This document shows positions 24,657-32,918 of a stretch of DNA of 34,743 nt, one piece after another (position 1 is the stretch's first letter; every line of letters starts with the position of its first letter). The notes beneath the pieces are model-generated. The model did no database searches. It saw only the letters and a list, made by a program, of their open reading frames with translations, and was not told where the DNA came from. The stretch comes from Betaproteobacteria bacterium (GTDB lineage Bacteria; Pseudomonadota; Gammaproteobacteria; Burkholderiales; Burkholderiaceae_C), in NCBI GenBank assembly GCA_025358155.1, contig JANYKR010000063.1, forward strand, positions 1 through 34,743. The letters are read 5' to 3'. A program made the position numbers and the translations under genes.

Positions 24657-25559
24657 ATGCATGAACTGTTGTTGAGGCTGCCTGAATCGCTGGTGGAGGC
24701 GGTGTCGGAAGCGCTGGTGGACGAGTTGGAGGCGCTCAGCGTCTCGGTCGCCGATGCCGATGCCGGCACCGAGGCCGAGCAGGCGCTGTTTGGCGAGCCC
24801 GGCATGCCGGTGCCCACCGAAGGCTGGCAGCGCTCGGACATCACCGCGCTGTTTGCCACCGAGGCCGAAGCCACCGAGGCCGCCACCTTGCTGCGGGCGC
24901 AAGACTGGGCCGCCGACATGACCGTGCTGGCCCTGCGTGAGGTGGCTGACCAGGACTGGGTGCGGCTGACGCAATCGCAGTTTGCGCCGGTCGAGGTGAC
25001 GCCCAGCTTCTGGATCGTGCCGAGCTGGCACGAGGCACCGGCCGAGGCCCGCACCGTGATCCGGCTCGACCCGGGTCTGGCGTTTGGCACCGGCACCCAC
25101 CCCACCACCCGTATGTGCCTGCGCTGGACCGCTCTGCAGGCCCCGGCGTTGGCGGCGGGCTGGGGCCGGGTGCTGGACTACGGTTGCGGCTCGGGCATCC
25201 TGGCCATCGGCGCGGCGCTGCATGGCGCTCACGGCATCGACGCGGTCGATATCGACGAGGCTGCCGTCACCGCCACCCGTGCCAATGCCGAGACCAACCA
25301 GGTCAAGCTGAACGCCGGCTTGCCCGCCGCCGCCACGGGCAGCTACCCGCTGGTGATGGCCAATATCCTGGCCACGCCGCTCAAATTGCTGGCGCCGCTG
25401 CTGGCCGGCCATGTGGCGCCGGGCGGCCATCTGGTGCTGGCCGGTATCCTGGCGCGCCAGGCCGACGAGCTCAGACTGGCCTACGCACCCTGGCTGGCGC
25501 TGGAGGTGAGTGACAGCGAGGATGGCTGGATCCTGATGACCGCGCAGCGGCCGGCTTGA
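24657..25559 (+). CDS. prmA: Ribosomal protein L11 methyltransferase
   Basis: PrmA trimethylates lysines and the N-terminus of ribosomal protein L11 using S-adenosylmethionine. The 300-aa protein has the N-terminal L11-recognition domain (MHELLLRLPESLVEAVSEAL, WVRLTQSQFAPV), a linker with LDPGLAFGTGTHPTTRMCL, then the SAM-binding motif VLDYGCGSGILAIGAA and the NxxxxPL-type loop MANILATPLKLLAP. ATG 24657 has AGGGAA just upstream; an in-frame start at 24636 would add seven unconserved residues. Position after accC is common in betaproteobacteria. Confidence 0.95.
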   Translation: MHELLLRLPESLVEAVSEALVDELEALSVSVADADAGTEAEQALFGEPGMPVPTEGWQRSDITALFATEAEATEAATLLRAQDWAADMTVLALREVADQDWVRLTQSQFAPVEVTPSFWIVPSWHEAPAEARTVIRLDPGLAFGTGTHPTTRMCLRWTALQAPALAAGWGRVLDYGCGSGILAIGAALHGAHGIDAVDIDEAAVTATRANAETNQVKLNAGLPAAATGSYPLVMANILATPLKLLAPLLAGHVAPGGHLVLAGILARQADELRLAYAPWLALEVSDSEDGWILMTAQRPA

Positions 25560-25604
25560 GGCGGCGCGGCCCGAGCGCCTGAGCCCTGGCATCATCGCCC
25601 CACC

Positions 25605-25628
25605 ATGAACCACCCGACTGCCGCATGA
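25605..25628 (+). other. Seven-codon mini-ORF overlapping the next start
   Basis: ATG 25605 opens MNHPTAA then TGA, whose first two bases lie inside ATG 25625 of the zinc-ribbon gene (ATGA). It may be a coupling leader or a chance short frame; nothing shows that it is translated. Confidence 0.25.
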
Positions 25629-26731
25629 ACCTGGCCACCCGCTGTGCGTCTTGCGGCACGGTGTTTCGGGTCGCGCAGGAGCAGTTGCGCGTGTCCGAGG
25701 GCTGGGTGCGTTGCGGCCGCTGCGACGCCGTGTTCGACGCCGCCGAGGTGCTGTTCGACATCGACAACGGCACGCCGGCGCACCTGGAGCTCGGCCCGGC
25801 CTTGGAGCCGGACACGGATGCAGCCCCCGACCCTGCCCCGGCGTCAGCCCCGGGTTCGGCCCCAGACCCGGCAGACGGCCGCTTCGCCGAGCCCGATCGA
25901 CCTGTCGGGCGCAGTGGCACCGAGCCGAGCCTGAGCGACTGGCCAGCGCTGCCTGCCGCATCGCCCGGTCCGGCATCGAGGCCTTCGACCCCAGGGCCAG
26001 GCGCCGAGCCGCAGTTTGCCCAGCACGAAGAGTTTTTGCTGCGCACACCGTCGGCCGAGGCCGAGCCCTGGCTGGACGATGCGCAAGACACCGGCGAGGA
26101 CAGCAGGCCGGTGCTGGCCCCGCTGGCGCCCACCCACACGCCTGTCCGCAGCCCCACCGGGGTTGCAGCCGGGAGCATGTCAGCCGCTGCCTCGCAGGCG
26201 AGTGGTCTGGGGGCGCCGCTGCCCTCTTTCTTGCGCAGCGCCGAGCATGGCGCGGCCTGGCACCGGCCGGCCGTGCGCAGCGCGCTGGCGGCTGCCAGCG
26301 CGCTGCTGGCCCTCAGCCTGCTGCTGCAAACCGCCCTGCTCTGGCGCGACAGCCTGGCAGCGCATTGGCCAGCCACCGCCCCCGCACTGCAGGGGCTGTG
26401 CAGCGTGGTCGGCTGCCAGGTGCTGCCGCTGCGGCGTATCGAGTCACTGGCGGTGGAGAGCTCGGGGCTGAACCGGCTGGACGGCTCTACGCTCTACCGC
26501 TTGCAACTGGTGCTGCGCAACCGCGCAGCCACCGCCGTGATGGCGCCCGCACTCGACCTGTCGCTGACCGATGCCCAAGGCAAGCCCGTGGCGCGGCGGG
26601 TCTTGTCGCTGACCGAGTTGGGCCTGCCGCAAGCTGCCCTTCAGCCCGGCCAGGAACTGCCGATCAAGGTCTTGATGGCCACTGGTGACCGCCGCGTCGA
26701 CGGCTACACCGTGGACTTGTTCTATCCTTGA
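25625..26731 (+). CDS. Zinc-ribbon DUF3426 membrane protein
   Basis: The 368-aa protein begins with an MJ0042-type zinc ribbon: Cys7, Cys10, Cys30 and Cys33 in RCASCGTVFRV and VRCGRCDAVFD. A long Pro/Ala/Glu/Gly-rich, probably disordered linker (about 55-195) follows. One membrane helix spans about 219-240 (ALLALSLLLQTALLWRD). The C-terminal DUF3426 domain (about 250-368) includes LYRLQLVLRNRA and PGQELPIKVLMATGDRRVDGY. The topology implies a cytoplasmic zinc ribbon and a periplasmic domain. Function unknown; the prmA-DUF3426 adjacency is common in related genomes. ATG 25625 directly precedes the first Cys pair. Confidence 0.9.
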   Translation: MNLATRCASCGTVFRVAQEQLRVSEGWVRCGRCDAVFDAAEVLFDIDNGTPAHLELGPALEPDTDAAPDPAPASAPGSAPDPADGRFAEPDRPVGRSGTEPSLSDWPALPAASPGPASRPSTPGPGAEPQFAQHEEFLLRTPSAEAEPWLDDAQDTGEDSRPVLAPLAPTHTPVRSPTGVAAGSMSAAASQASGLGAPLPSFLRSAEHGAAWHRPAVRSALAAASALLALSLLLQTALLWRDSLAAHWPATAPALQGLCSVVGCQVLPLRRIESLAVESSGLNRLDGSTLYRLQLVLRNRAATAVMAPALDLSLTDAQGKPVARRVLSLTELGLPQAALQPGQELPIKVLMATGDRRVDGYTVDLFYP

Positions 26732-26827
26732 CCGTCACTTGTTCAACCGCGCGCCGGCCAGCCCACAGCCTGCGCGTCGGCCACTTCACCCCACAACGGC
26801 CCGGCTTGCGGCCAGCCCCCTCCCACC

Positions 26828-27742
26828 ATGTCAGTCCTGATCTGCGGCTCGCTTGCTTTCGACACCATCACCAACTTTCCGGGCCGCTTTTCGCAGCAGA
26901 TCATGCCCGACAAGGTGCACATCCTGAACGTCTCGTTCCTGGTGCCCACGATGCGGCGCGAGTTTGGCGGCTGCGCCGGCAACATCGCCTACACACTGAG
27001 CCTGCTGGGCGGCGCACCGCTGGTGATGGCCGCGCTGGGCAATGACGGCGGCGACTACCTCTTGCGTTTGCAAGCCTGGGGCCTGGACACCTCGCAGGTG
27101 CTGCAAGCGGCCGACACCTACACCGCGCAGTGCATGATCATCACCGACCAGGACAACAACCAGATCACCGCCTTCCATCCCGGGGCGATGCAGCTGGCGC
27201 ACAACACCGTGGTGCCGGTCGACCGCAGTGACATCAGCTTGGGCATCATCGCGCCTGATGGCCGTGACGCGATGCTCAGCCATGCCCGGCAACTGGCCGC
27301 CGCCAAGATTCCGTTTGTCTTCGATCCCGGCCAGGGCCTGCCGATGTTTGACGGCGACGAGCTGCGCGCCTTTGTCGCCCAGGCCACCTGGGTGGCCGTC
27401 AACGACTACGAGGCCGCGATGCTGTGCGAGCGCCTGGGCACCACCTTGGAGGCGCTGTCGCGTGAGCCGAACCTGCAGGGCGTGATCGTGACGCTGGGCG
27501 CCGAGGGCTGCGACCTGTGGGTGGCCGGCGAGCGCACCCATGTGCCCGGCGTGGCCGCCACCGAGGTGCTGGACCCGACCGGCTGCGGCGACGCCTTTCG
27601 CGGCGCGCTGCTGCACGGCCTGTCGCTCGGCTGGCCGCTGGCGCGCTGCTTGGCGCTGGGCAACCAGGTCGGCGCGATCAAGATCGCCCAGCGGGGTGGG
27701 CAGAACCACACGGTGCCGGCGGCTTTGATCGCCGCAGCCTGA
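26828..27742 (+). CDS. PfkB-family carbohydrate/nucleoside kinase
   Basis: The 304-aa kinase has the PfkB fold: N-terminal SVLICGSLAFDTITNFPGRF, GGCAGNIAYTLSLLG in the substrate region, and DPTGCGDAFRGALLHG with catalytic Asp255 next to the anion hole. GQGLPMFDGDELRAF and VNDYEAAMLCERLG are the usual ATP-side segments. Relatives at this locus are annotated as adenosine- or sugar-kinase-like; the sequence does not fix the substrate. It follows the DUF3426 gene by 96 bp and is the last gene of the plus-strand block, converging on aroQ with a 67-bp gap. Confidence 0.9.
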   Translation: MSVLICGSLAFDTITNFPGRFSQQIMPDKVHILNVSFLVPTMRREFGGCAGNIAYTLSLLGGAPLVMAALGNDGGDYLLRLQAWGLDTSQVLQAADTYTAQCMIITDQDNNQITAFHPGAMQLAHNTVVPVDRSDISLGIIAPDGRDAMLSHARQLAAAKIPFVFDPGQGLPMFDGDELRAFVAQATWVAVNDYEAAMLCERLGTTLEALSREPNLQGVIVTLGAEGCDLWVAGERTHVPGVAATEVLDPTGCGDAFRGALLHGLSLGWPLARCLALGNQVGAIKIAQRGGQNHTVPAALIAAA

Positions 27743-27809
27743 GCCGGGTGGGCGCCTGCCGGACCGGCGGCAACGCGCCTGGCAAGCCGCTGCCGACCCA
27801 GGGCCGCGT

Positions 27810-28265
27810 TCAGGGAGCCGCGCGGGCCTTGCGCAGCAAGCCGTCGATGGCCAGCACGTAGCCGTCGATGCCAAAACCCACCACGATGCCGGCTGCGGCC
27901 GGCGAGATGTACGAGTGGTGGCGGAAGGCCTCGCGCGCATGCACGTTGCTGATGTGGGTCTCGATCACCGGCACGCCAGAGCCCTTGATCGCGTCGTGCA
28001 GCGCCACGCTGGTGTGGCTGTAGGCACCGGGATTGAAGACGATGCCCGCCAGTTGCCCGGCGCGGTGCGCAACGCCAGCCGCCTGCACCCAGTCGATCAG
28101 CACACCCTCGTGGTTGCTTTGCCGGCACTCGACTTCGGCACCGCGCTCGGCGGCAGCCGCCGCGCACAAGGCCTCGACATCGGCCAGCGTGGCATGGCCG
28201 TACACCGCAGGTTCACGGCTGCCGAGCAGGTTGAGGTTGGGGCCGTTGAGGACGAGGATTTTCAT
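27810..28265 (-). CDS. aroQ: Type II 3-dehydroquinate dehydratase
   Basis: AroQ dehydrates 3-dehydroquinate to 3-dehydroshikimate in the shikimate pathway and acts as a dodecamer. The 151-aa protein shows [16 protein letters not shown] with the catalytic Arg, the Tyr in [28 protein letters not shown], and [20 protein letters not shown] with the catalytic His. Length and motifs are complete. It is transcribed away from ribE with a 116-bp gap holding an inverted repeat. In many betaproteobacteria this gene lies directly before accB; here it is about 5 kb away and inverted. Confidence 0.96.
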   Translation of the reverse strand: MKILVLNGPNLNLLGSREPAVYGHATLADVEALCAAAAAERGAEVECRQSNHEGVLIDWVQAAGVAHRAGQLAGIVFNPGAYSHTSVALHDAIKGSGVPVIETHISNVHAREAFRHHSYISPAAAGIVVGFGIDGYVLAIDGLLRKARAAP

Positions 28266-28331
28266 GGCGTCGGGGTGCGTTGGCGTGAGGTTCGGCTGGG
28301 GATGGGCGAGGCCTTGATGGGCGCTGTGCCG

Positions 28332-28363
28332 GGTTCAATGTCGGGTGCGTTTGCGCTTGAACC
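28332..28363. promoter_or_regulatory. Inverted repeat GGTTCAA/TTGAACC upstream of aroQ
   Basis: GGTTCAA (28332-28338) and TTGAACC (28357-28363) are exact reverse complements separated by 18 nt, in the 116-bp spacer between ribE and aroQ. It may be a protein-binding site or a weak hairpin. No clear -10/-35 pair was found beside it. Confidence 0.35.
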
Positions 28364-28381
28364 GCTGCCCTGGGCACAGCC

Positions 28382-29089
28382 TCAGCCGCCCGGCAAGCGC
28401 AGTGCCGCGCCCAGCTCATCGACCGAGCTGCCGCGCTGGGCCAGCAGCGCTTCAAGTGCCGGCAGCAACGGGCCCAGGCGTTCGTCGAGTGCATCGCGCA
28501 CGGTATCGACCACCACCTGCGTGCCGCGCTCGATCTCGATGTGCAGCGCGTCACCCGGATGCTTGTCGCCAAAGGTCGTCATGCGCAGCGTCTCAGGGAT
28601 CAGCCAGACCTCGAACCAGCGCTCGGTCCGGTTGGCTTCGGCCACCGTCAGGCTGGCGCCGTTGATCGCGATGTAGCCCTTGGCAAACACATAGCGCATG
28701 TGGCTGGCCGGCACCTCGATGCGCAGCACATGGTTGTTCTCGGGCTGGCGCAACGACACCAACCGGCCCAGGCAGTCGATGTGGCCGCTGATCGGGTGAC
28801 CGCCGATCTCGGCACCGTCGTGCGCCGCCCGCTCCACATTGAGCCGGCTGCCCTCGACCAGCGCGCCCAGCGTGGACAAGCCCAGGCTTTGCTGCATCAC
28901 ATCAAAACTGGCCCGGTCCGGGCCGGGCAAGGTGGTGACCGTCAGGCACAGGCCGTCGCAGGCCACACTGGCACCGATCGCCAGACCGCCATCGAAGCCG
29001 GGCGGCAACGCAAGCTCGATGCTGCGCAGGCCGGGCCGGTCGGTGATGCGGGCCACGCGGGCCACGCCTTGAACAATGCCGGTGAACAT
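28382..29089 (-). CDS. ribE: Riboflavin synthase alpha subunit
   Basis: Riboflavin synthase converts two 6,7-dimethyl-8-ribityllumazine molecules into riboflavin. The 235-aa protein has two lumazine-binding barrels. The first starts MFTGIVQGVARV and includes GASVACDGLCLTVT; the second has GGHPISGHIDCLGRLVSL and GYIAINGASLTVAE. The C-terminus runs about 20 residues beyond the usual end (ALLAQRGSSVDELGAALR). ATG 29089 is the family start; the frame stays open upstream to 30049 but that part is antisense to the crotonase gene and unconserved. No other rib genes are adjacent. Confidence 0.95.
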   Translation of the reverse strand: MFTGIVQGVARVARITDRPGLRSIELALPPGFDGGLAIGASVACDGLCLTVTTLPGPDRASFDVMQQSLGLSTLGALVEGSRLNVERAAHDGAEIGGHPISGHIDCLGRLVSLRQPENNHVLRIEVPASHMRYVFAKGYIAINGASLTVAEANRTERWFEVWLIPETLRMTTFGDKHPGDALHIEIERGTQVVVDTVRDALDERLGPLLPALEALLAQRGSSVDELGAALRLPGG

Positions 29090-29142
29090 GGGTGGCCTGG
29101 TGGGATGAGGGCTTAAGTCACAGAGGTTACCAGCGGCGGTGG

Positions 29143-29214
29143 GGCGGCGTGTCGGGCGGCGGGTCGGGCGGCGGGTGAGGCGGCGGGTCGGGCGGCGGGT
29201 CGGGCGGGGCGGCA
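29143..29214 (+). repeat. G-rich 12-bp tandem repeat with G-quadruplex potential
   Basis: Six 12-bp units with consensus GGCGGCGGGTCG start at 29143, 29155, 29167, 29179, 29191 and 29203, the last one degenerate. They lie in the divergent spacer between ribE and the crotonase gene. Four GGG runs at 29154, 29161, 29166 and 29173 are separated by loops of 4, 2 and 4 nt, and four more begin at 29185, 29190, 29197 and 29202, so two G-quadruplexes could form on the plus strand. Confidence 0.85.
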
Positions 29215-29284
29215 GCCCGGTCCTTGCGGGCACACTGGGCGCCTGCCGCTGGATTCCTGCACACACCCGACTGGAGAACCTCCC

Positions 29285-30073
29285 ATGACCACCGACGCCG
29301 TTCGCCTCGACACCGACGGCGCCATCGCCACCATCACCTTGCACCGCCCGGCTTGCCGCAACGCGGTGGACGGCCCCACTGCCGCCGCACTGTGCGAAGC
29401 CTTCGAGGCCTTTGAGGCCGACCCCGGCTTGAGCGTGGCGGTGTTCACCGGCGGCGGTGGCCAGTTTTGCGCGGGTGCAGACCTGACTGCGCTGGCCGAC
29501 CCGGCGCGCAGCAACCGGGTGGCGGCCGATGGCAGCGGGCCCGGACCGATGGGGCCGACGCGCATGCGCTTGAGCAAACCGGTGATCGCCGCCGTGGAGG
29601 GCAACGCGGTGGCGGGCGGGCTGGAGCTGGCGCTGATGTGCGACCTGCGGGTGGCCGGCCGCAGCGCTGTATTTGGCGTGTTCTGCCGGCGTTGGGGCGT
29701 GCCACTGATCGACGGCGGCACGGTAAGGCTGCCACGCCTGATTGGCCAGGGTCGGGCGCTGGACCTGATCCTCACCGGCCGGGCGGTGGGGGCAGCCGAA
29801 GCACTCGACTTTGGCCTGGTCAACCGCGTGGTTGAAGACGGCCAGGCGCTGACCGAGGCGTTGCTGCTGGCCCGGCAGATCGCCGGCTTCCCCCAAGCCT
29901 GCCTGCGCGCCGACCGGGCCTCGGCGCAGCTGCAGTGGGACCTGACGCTGGCGCAGGCACTGGTGCAGGAGGGGGCCGGAGGCTACACCGCGCTGCAGGC
30001 CGAGGGCCTGGCCGGCGCAGCACGTTTTGCCGGCGGCGCCGGGCGGCACGGGCTGCCAGCTGACAAGGCCTGA
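29285..30073 (+). CDS. Crotonase (enoyl-CoA hydratase/isomerase)-family protein
   Basis: The 262-aa protein has the crotonase fold: NAVDGPTAAALCEAFEAF, the oxyanion-hole segments GGGGQFCAGADLTAL and AVEGNAVAGGLELAL, then LMCDLRVAGRSAVFGVFCRR and WGVPLIDGGTVRLPRLIG. Glu114 matches the first catalytic Glu (Glu144 of rat hydratase). The second (Glu164) should lie 20 residues on, where Cys134 stands, so normal hydratase chemistry is doubtful. The FCRRWGVPLIDGG pattern is a recurrent subfamily signature, so this is not a simple mutation. ATG 29285 has GGAGA upstream. It stands alone, diverging from ribE and converging on the YgiQ gene. Substrate unknown. Confidence 0.88.
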   Translation: MTTDAVRLDTDGAIATITLHRPACRNAVDGPTAAALCEAFEAFEADPGLSVAVFTGGGGQFCAGADLTALADPARSNRVAADGSGPGPMGPTRMRLSKPVIAAVEGNAVAGGLELALMCDLRVAGRSAVFGVFCRRWGVPLIDGGTVRLPRLIGQGRALDLILTGRAVGAAEALDFGLVNRVVEDGQALTEALLLARQIAGFPQACLRADRASAQLQWDLTLAQALVQEGAGGYTALQAEGLAGAARFAGGAGRHGLPADKA

Positions 30074-30095
30074 GAGCGAACTCGAGCGGGCCAGG

Positions 30096-30167
30096 CAGCC
30101 GTCCTGTCAGTCGTCCCGTCAGCCGCCCCATCCGCCGCCCCGTCAGCCGCCCCGTCAGCCGCCCTCA
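30096..30167. repeat. C-rich 12-bp tandem repeat at convergent gene ends
   Basis: Six 12-bp units with consensus CAGCCGCCCCGT start at 30096, 30108, 30120, 30132, 30144 and 30156. They fill the gap between the crotonase stop (30073) and the YgiQ-family stop (30165-30167), and the last unit contains that stop codon. The unit length matches the 29143-29214 array and both share a GGCGGC core, but the units are otherwise different and the G-rich strand here is the minus strand. Confidence 0.8.
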
Positions 30168-32651
30168 GCGGGGCTTGCGCCTCGCCGCCGGTGGCCGTGT
30201 CGCGGGCCGGGTTGGCGCTGCCGGGTTGCCGCGCGCAGCGCCAGTCGCCCGGGGCGGCAGGCCGGTGTGCTGGGTCAGCAGCGCGCCCTTGCGCGGCGTG
30301 GCGGCCCGCGCCGGCGCGCTCGGTGCCGCCTTTGGGTGCCTCGTCGACGGGCTGGCCCCTGCGGTCAGGCTGCCCACCGGCTTGCCGGCCGGGCCCCGCA
30401 GCGCTGCCACGCACCCGCCCGGCTGGAAGCTGGGGATCAAATGCCGCTTGCCGTTGCCGATCAGGTCGGACCGGCCCATCGCCGTCAGTGCCTCGCGCAG
30501 CAGTGGCCAGTTCTTGGCGTCGTGGTATTTCAAGAAGGCCTTGTGCAGGCGGCGGCGCTTTTCGCTGCGCACGATGTCGACCTTGGCCAGCAGCTCGGGT
30601 TTGGCCGGGTCTCGGCTCAGGCCCTTGAGGGGATTGCGGCCGCTGTGGTACATCGCAGTGGCGGTGGCCATCGGGCTGGGGTAGAAGGTCTGCACCTGGT
30701 CGGCCCGAAAGCCGCTGCGCTTGAGCCACAGCGCCAGGTTCATCATGTCCTCATCACTCGTGCCGGGATGGGCGGCGATGAAGTACGGGATCAGAAACTG
30801 CTTTTTGCCGGCCTCGGCGCTGAACTGCTCGAACAGCTGCTTGAAGCGGTCGTAGCTGCCGATGCCGGGCTTCATCATCATGGCCAACGGCCCGCCCTCA
30901 GTGTGCTCGGGTGCGATCTTGAGGTAGCCGCCAACGTGGTGCGTCACCAGTTCGCGCACGTACTCGGGCGAGGTCACGGCCAGGTCGTAGCGCAGGCCCG
31001 AGCTGATCAGCACCTTCTTGACACCCTTGAGCGCCCGCGCCCGGCGGTACATCTGGACCAGCGGCTGGTGGTCGGTGCCCAGGTTGGGGCAGATGCCGGG
31101 GTAGACGCAACTGGGCTTGCGGCAGGCGGCCTCGATGGCGGTGCTCTTGCAGCGCAGCCGGTACATGTTGGCGGTGGGGCCGCCCAGGTCGGACACGACG
31201 CCGGTGAAGCCGGCCACCTTGTCGCGCATGTCCTCGATTTCGCGGATCACCGAGTCCTCGCTGCGGCTCTGGATGATGCGGCCCTCGTGCTCGGTGATCG
31301 AGCAGAAGCTGCAACCGCCAAAGCACCCCCGCATGATGTTGACCGAGAAGCGGATCATCTCCCAGGCCGGGATCTTGGTGACGCCGTCATGGCCGCCCGA
31401 GGCATCGGCATAGCGGGGGTGCGGGCTGCGGGCGTAGGGCAGGCCGAACACCAGGTCCATCTCGGCCGTGCTGAGCGGGATCGGCGGCGGGTTGATCCAG
31501 ACATCGCGCTGGCGCCCGCCGATCTCATGGCCTTGCACCAGGGCGCGGGCGTTGCCGGGGTTGGTCTCCAGGTGCAACACCCGATTTGCGTGGGCGTACA
31601 GCACCGCGTCACGCTTGACCTGCTCGTAGCTGGGCAGGCGGAGCACCGTGCGCTCACGCGGCGGCAGCTGGATGCGGCCGCTGGCGCGGGACACCGGCAT
31701 GCGCACGATGGCGGTGACCGGAACGCCGCCAGACGACGCTGCGGCGCCGAGGCTGCCGGCCTGCACTGCATCCTGCTTGGCGCAGCTTGTGCCCTGGCCG
31801 GCCGCCTGCTCGGCCGTGGTCTGGTAGGGGTTGATGTGCTCGTCGATGCGGCCCGGCAGGTCCACATCGCTGGAATCGATCTCGAACCAGCCGCCGGCGC
31901 TGGTATCGCCGTCACGCCGGACAAATGCTGTGCCGCGCACATCGGTGATCTCCGCCACCGCACAGCCCTTGGCCAGCCGGTGGGCGATCTCGACGATGGC
32001 GCGTTCGGCATTGCCGTAGAGCAGCAGGTCGGCCTGGGCATCGACCAGGATCGAGCGCCGCACCTTGTCCTGCCAGTAGTCGTAGTGGGCGATGCGGCGC
32101 AGGCTGCCCTCGATGCCGCCCAGCACCACCGGCACCTCGCCCCAGGCCTCGCGGCAGCGCTGGGTGTAGACCAGTGAGCAGCGGTCCGGCCGTGAGCCGG
32201 CCAGGCCGCCGGGGGTGTAGGCGTCGTCGCTGCGCTCGCGCCGGTCGGCGGTGTAGCGGTTGATCATCGAGTCCATGTTGCCGGCGGTGACGCCGAAGAA
32301 CAGGTTCGGCTTGCCGAGCACCTGGAACGCGTCCACGCTGCGCCAGTCGGGCTGGGCAATGATGCCGACCCGGAAGCCCTGGTGCTCGAGCATGCGGCCG
32401 ATCACCGCCATGCCAAAGCTGGGGTGGTCGACATAGGCGTCGCCGGTGACGATCACGATGTCGCAGCTGTCCCAGCCGAGCGCGTCCATCTCGGCCCGGC
32501 TGGTGGGCAAAAACGGCGCGTTGCCCAGGCGCTTGGCCCAGTACGGCCGGTAGCTCGCCAGCGGCTTGGCCGCCGGCGCCGGCCGGGTGGCCGACGGCAC
32601 GGCCGGCAGGGTCGCGGACGGGGCGGCAGGGGTGGGGGTGGACACGGTCAT
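30165..32651 (-). CDS. ygiQ: YgiQ-family radical SAM protein
   Basis: The 828-aa protein belongs to the YgiQ/UPF0313 family of radical SAM proteins with an N-terminal cobalamin-like domain. Visible features are [54 protein letters not shown], and the iron-sulfur motif [12 protein letters not shown] with Cys443, Cys447 and Cys450 (CX3CX2C). Downstream are [14 protein letters not shown] and [14 protein letters not shown]. The first 30 residues are Pro/Ala-rich and the last 90 are basic, Ala/Pro/Arg-rich, likely disordered. Its biochemical role is not established in detail. It lies 266 bp downstream of amtB on the same strand and converges with the crotonase gene. Confidence 0.93.
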   Translation of the reverse strand: MTVSTPTPAAPSATLPAVPSATRPAPAAKPLASYRPYWAKRLGNAPFLPTSRAEMDALGWDSCDIVIVTGDAYVDHPSFGMAVIGRMLEHQGFRVGIIAQPDWRSVDAFQVLGKPNLFFGVTAGNMDSMINRYTADRRERSDDAYTPGGLAGSRPDRCSLVYTQRCREAWGEVPVVLGGIEGSLRRIAHYDYWQDKVRRSILVDAQADLLLYGNAERAIVEIAHRLAKGCAVAEITDVRGTAFVRRDGDTSAGGWFEIDSSDVDLPGRIDEHINPYQTTAEQAAGQGTSCAKQDAVQAGSLGAAASSGGVPVTAIVRMPVSRASGRIQLPPRERTVLRLPSYEQVKRDAVLYAHANRVLHLETNPGNARALVQGHEIGGRQRDVWINPPPIPLSTAEMDLVFGLPYARSPHPRYADASGGHDGVTKIPAWEMIRFSVNIMRGCFGGCSFCSITEHEGRIIQSRSEDSVIREIEDMRDKVAGFTGVVSDLGGPTANMYRLRCKSTAIEAACRKPSCVYPGICPNLGTDHQPLVQMYRRARALKGVKKVLISSGLRYDLAVTSPEYVRELVTHHVGGYLKIAPEHTEGGPLAMMMKPGIGSYDRFKQLFEQFSAEAGKKQFLIPYFIAAHPGTSDEDMMNLALWLKRSGFRADQVQTFYPSPMATATAMYHSGRNPLKGLSRDPAKPELLAKVDIVRSEKRRRLHKAFLKYHDAKNWPLLREALTAMGRSDLIGNGKRHLIPSFQPGGCVAALRGPAGKPVGSLTAGASPSTRHPKAAPSAPARAATPRKGALLTQHTGLPPRATGAARGNPAAPTRPATRPPAARRKPR

Positions 32652-32782
32652 GGGCGGGCAAATCAGCCGCGCATTGTCGCTGGGTCAGCGTCTAACCGCT
32701 GACCGGCCGGCGCAGGCCGTGGCGGCTGCCAGGCCGTGCCGCCAGCGAGGTTGGCCAAGCCCCGGGGGCCGGGTCCGCAGCC

Positions 32783-32841
32783 GCGGGCTGGCTCAGGCCG
32801 AAGCCCAGGAGCTGGGATTCGCAGCAGCGGGCTGGCTCAGG
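32783..32841. repeat. Two 15-bp direct repeats in the amtB-ygiQ spacer
   Basis: GCGGGCTGGCTCAGG occurs at 32783-32797 and again exactly at 32827-32841, 44 bp apart. The 266-bp spacer (32652-32917) has no gene. The repeats may be binding sites, or residue of a duplication. Confidence 0.6.
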
Positions 32842-32899
32842 TTCAGTTCACGGCAAGCACGCGCCTACCTCGCGGCACCCTCACACCACACTCACGCCT

Positions 32900-32918
32900 G
32901 GCCCGGGCCTACCGGGCC
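32900..32918 (-). terminator. Hairpin directly after amtB
   Basis: GGCCCGG (32900-32906) pairs perfectly with CCGGGCC (32912-32918) around a 5-nt loop, touching the amtB stop codon at 32918-32920. It is G+C-rich and stable, but no T-tract follows on the minus strand, so termination is only likely, not shown. Confidence 0.4.

Noticed and set aside
29090-30049. Upstream extension of the riboflavin synthase frame to 960 bp
   Set aside because: The family start is ATG 29089; the extension reads antisense through the crotonase gene and the repeat array.
29143-30167. 12-bp arrays as a possible CRISPR
   Set aside because: Units are contiguous with no spacers, far too short, and no cas genes are nearby.
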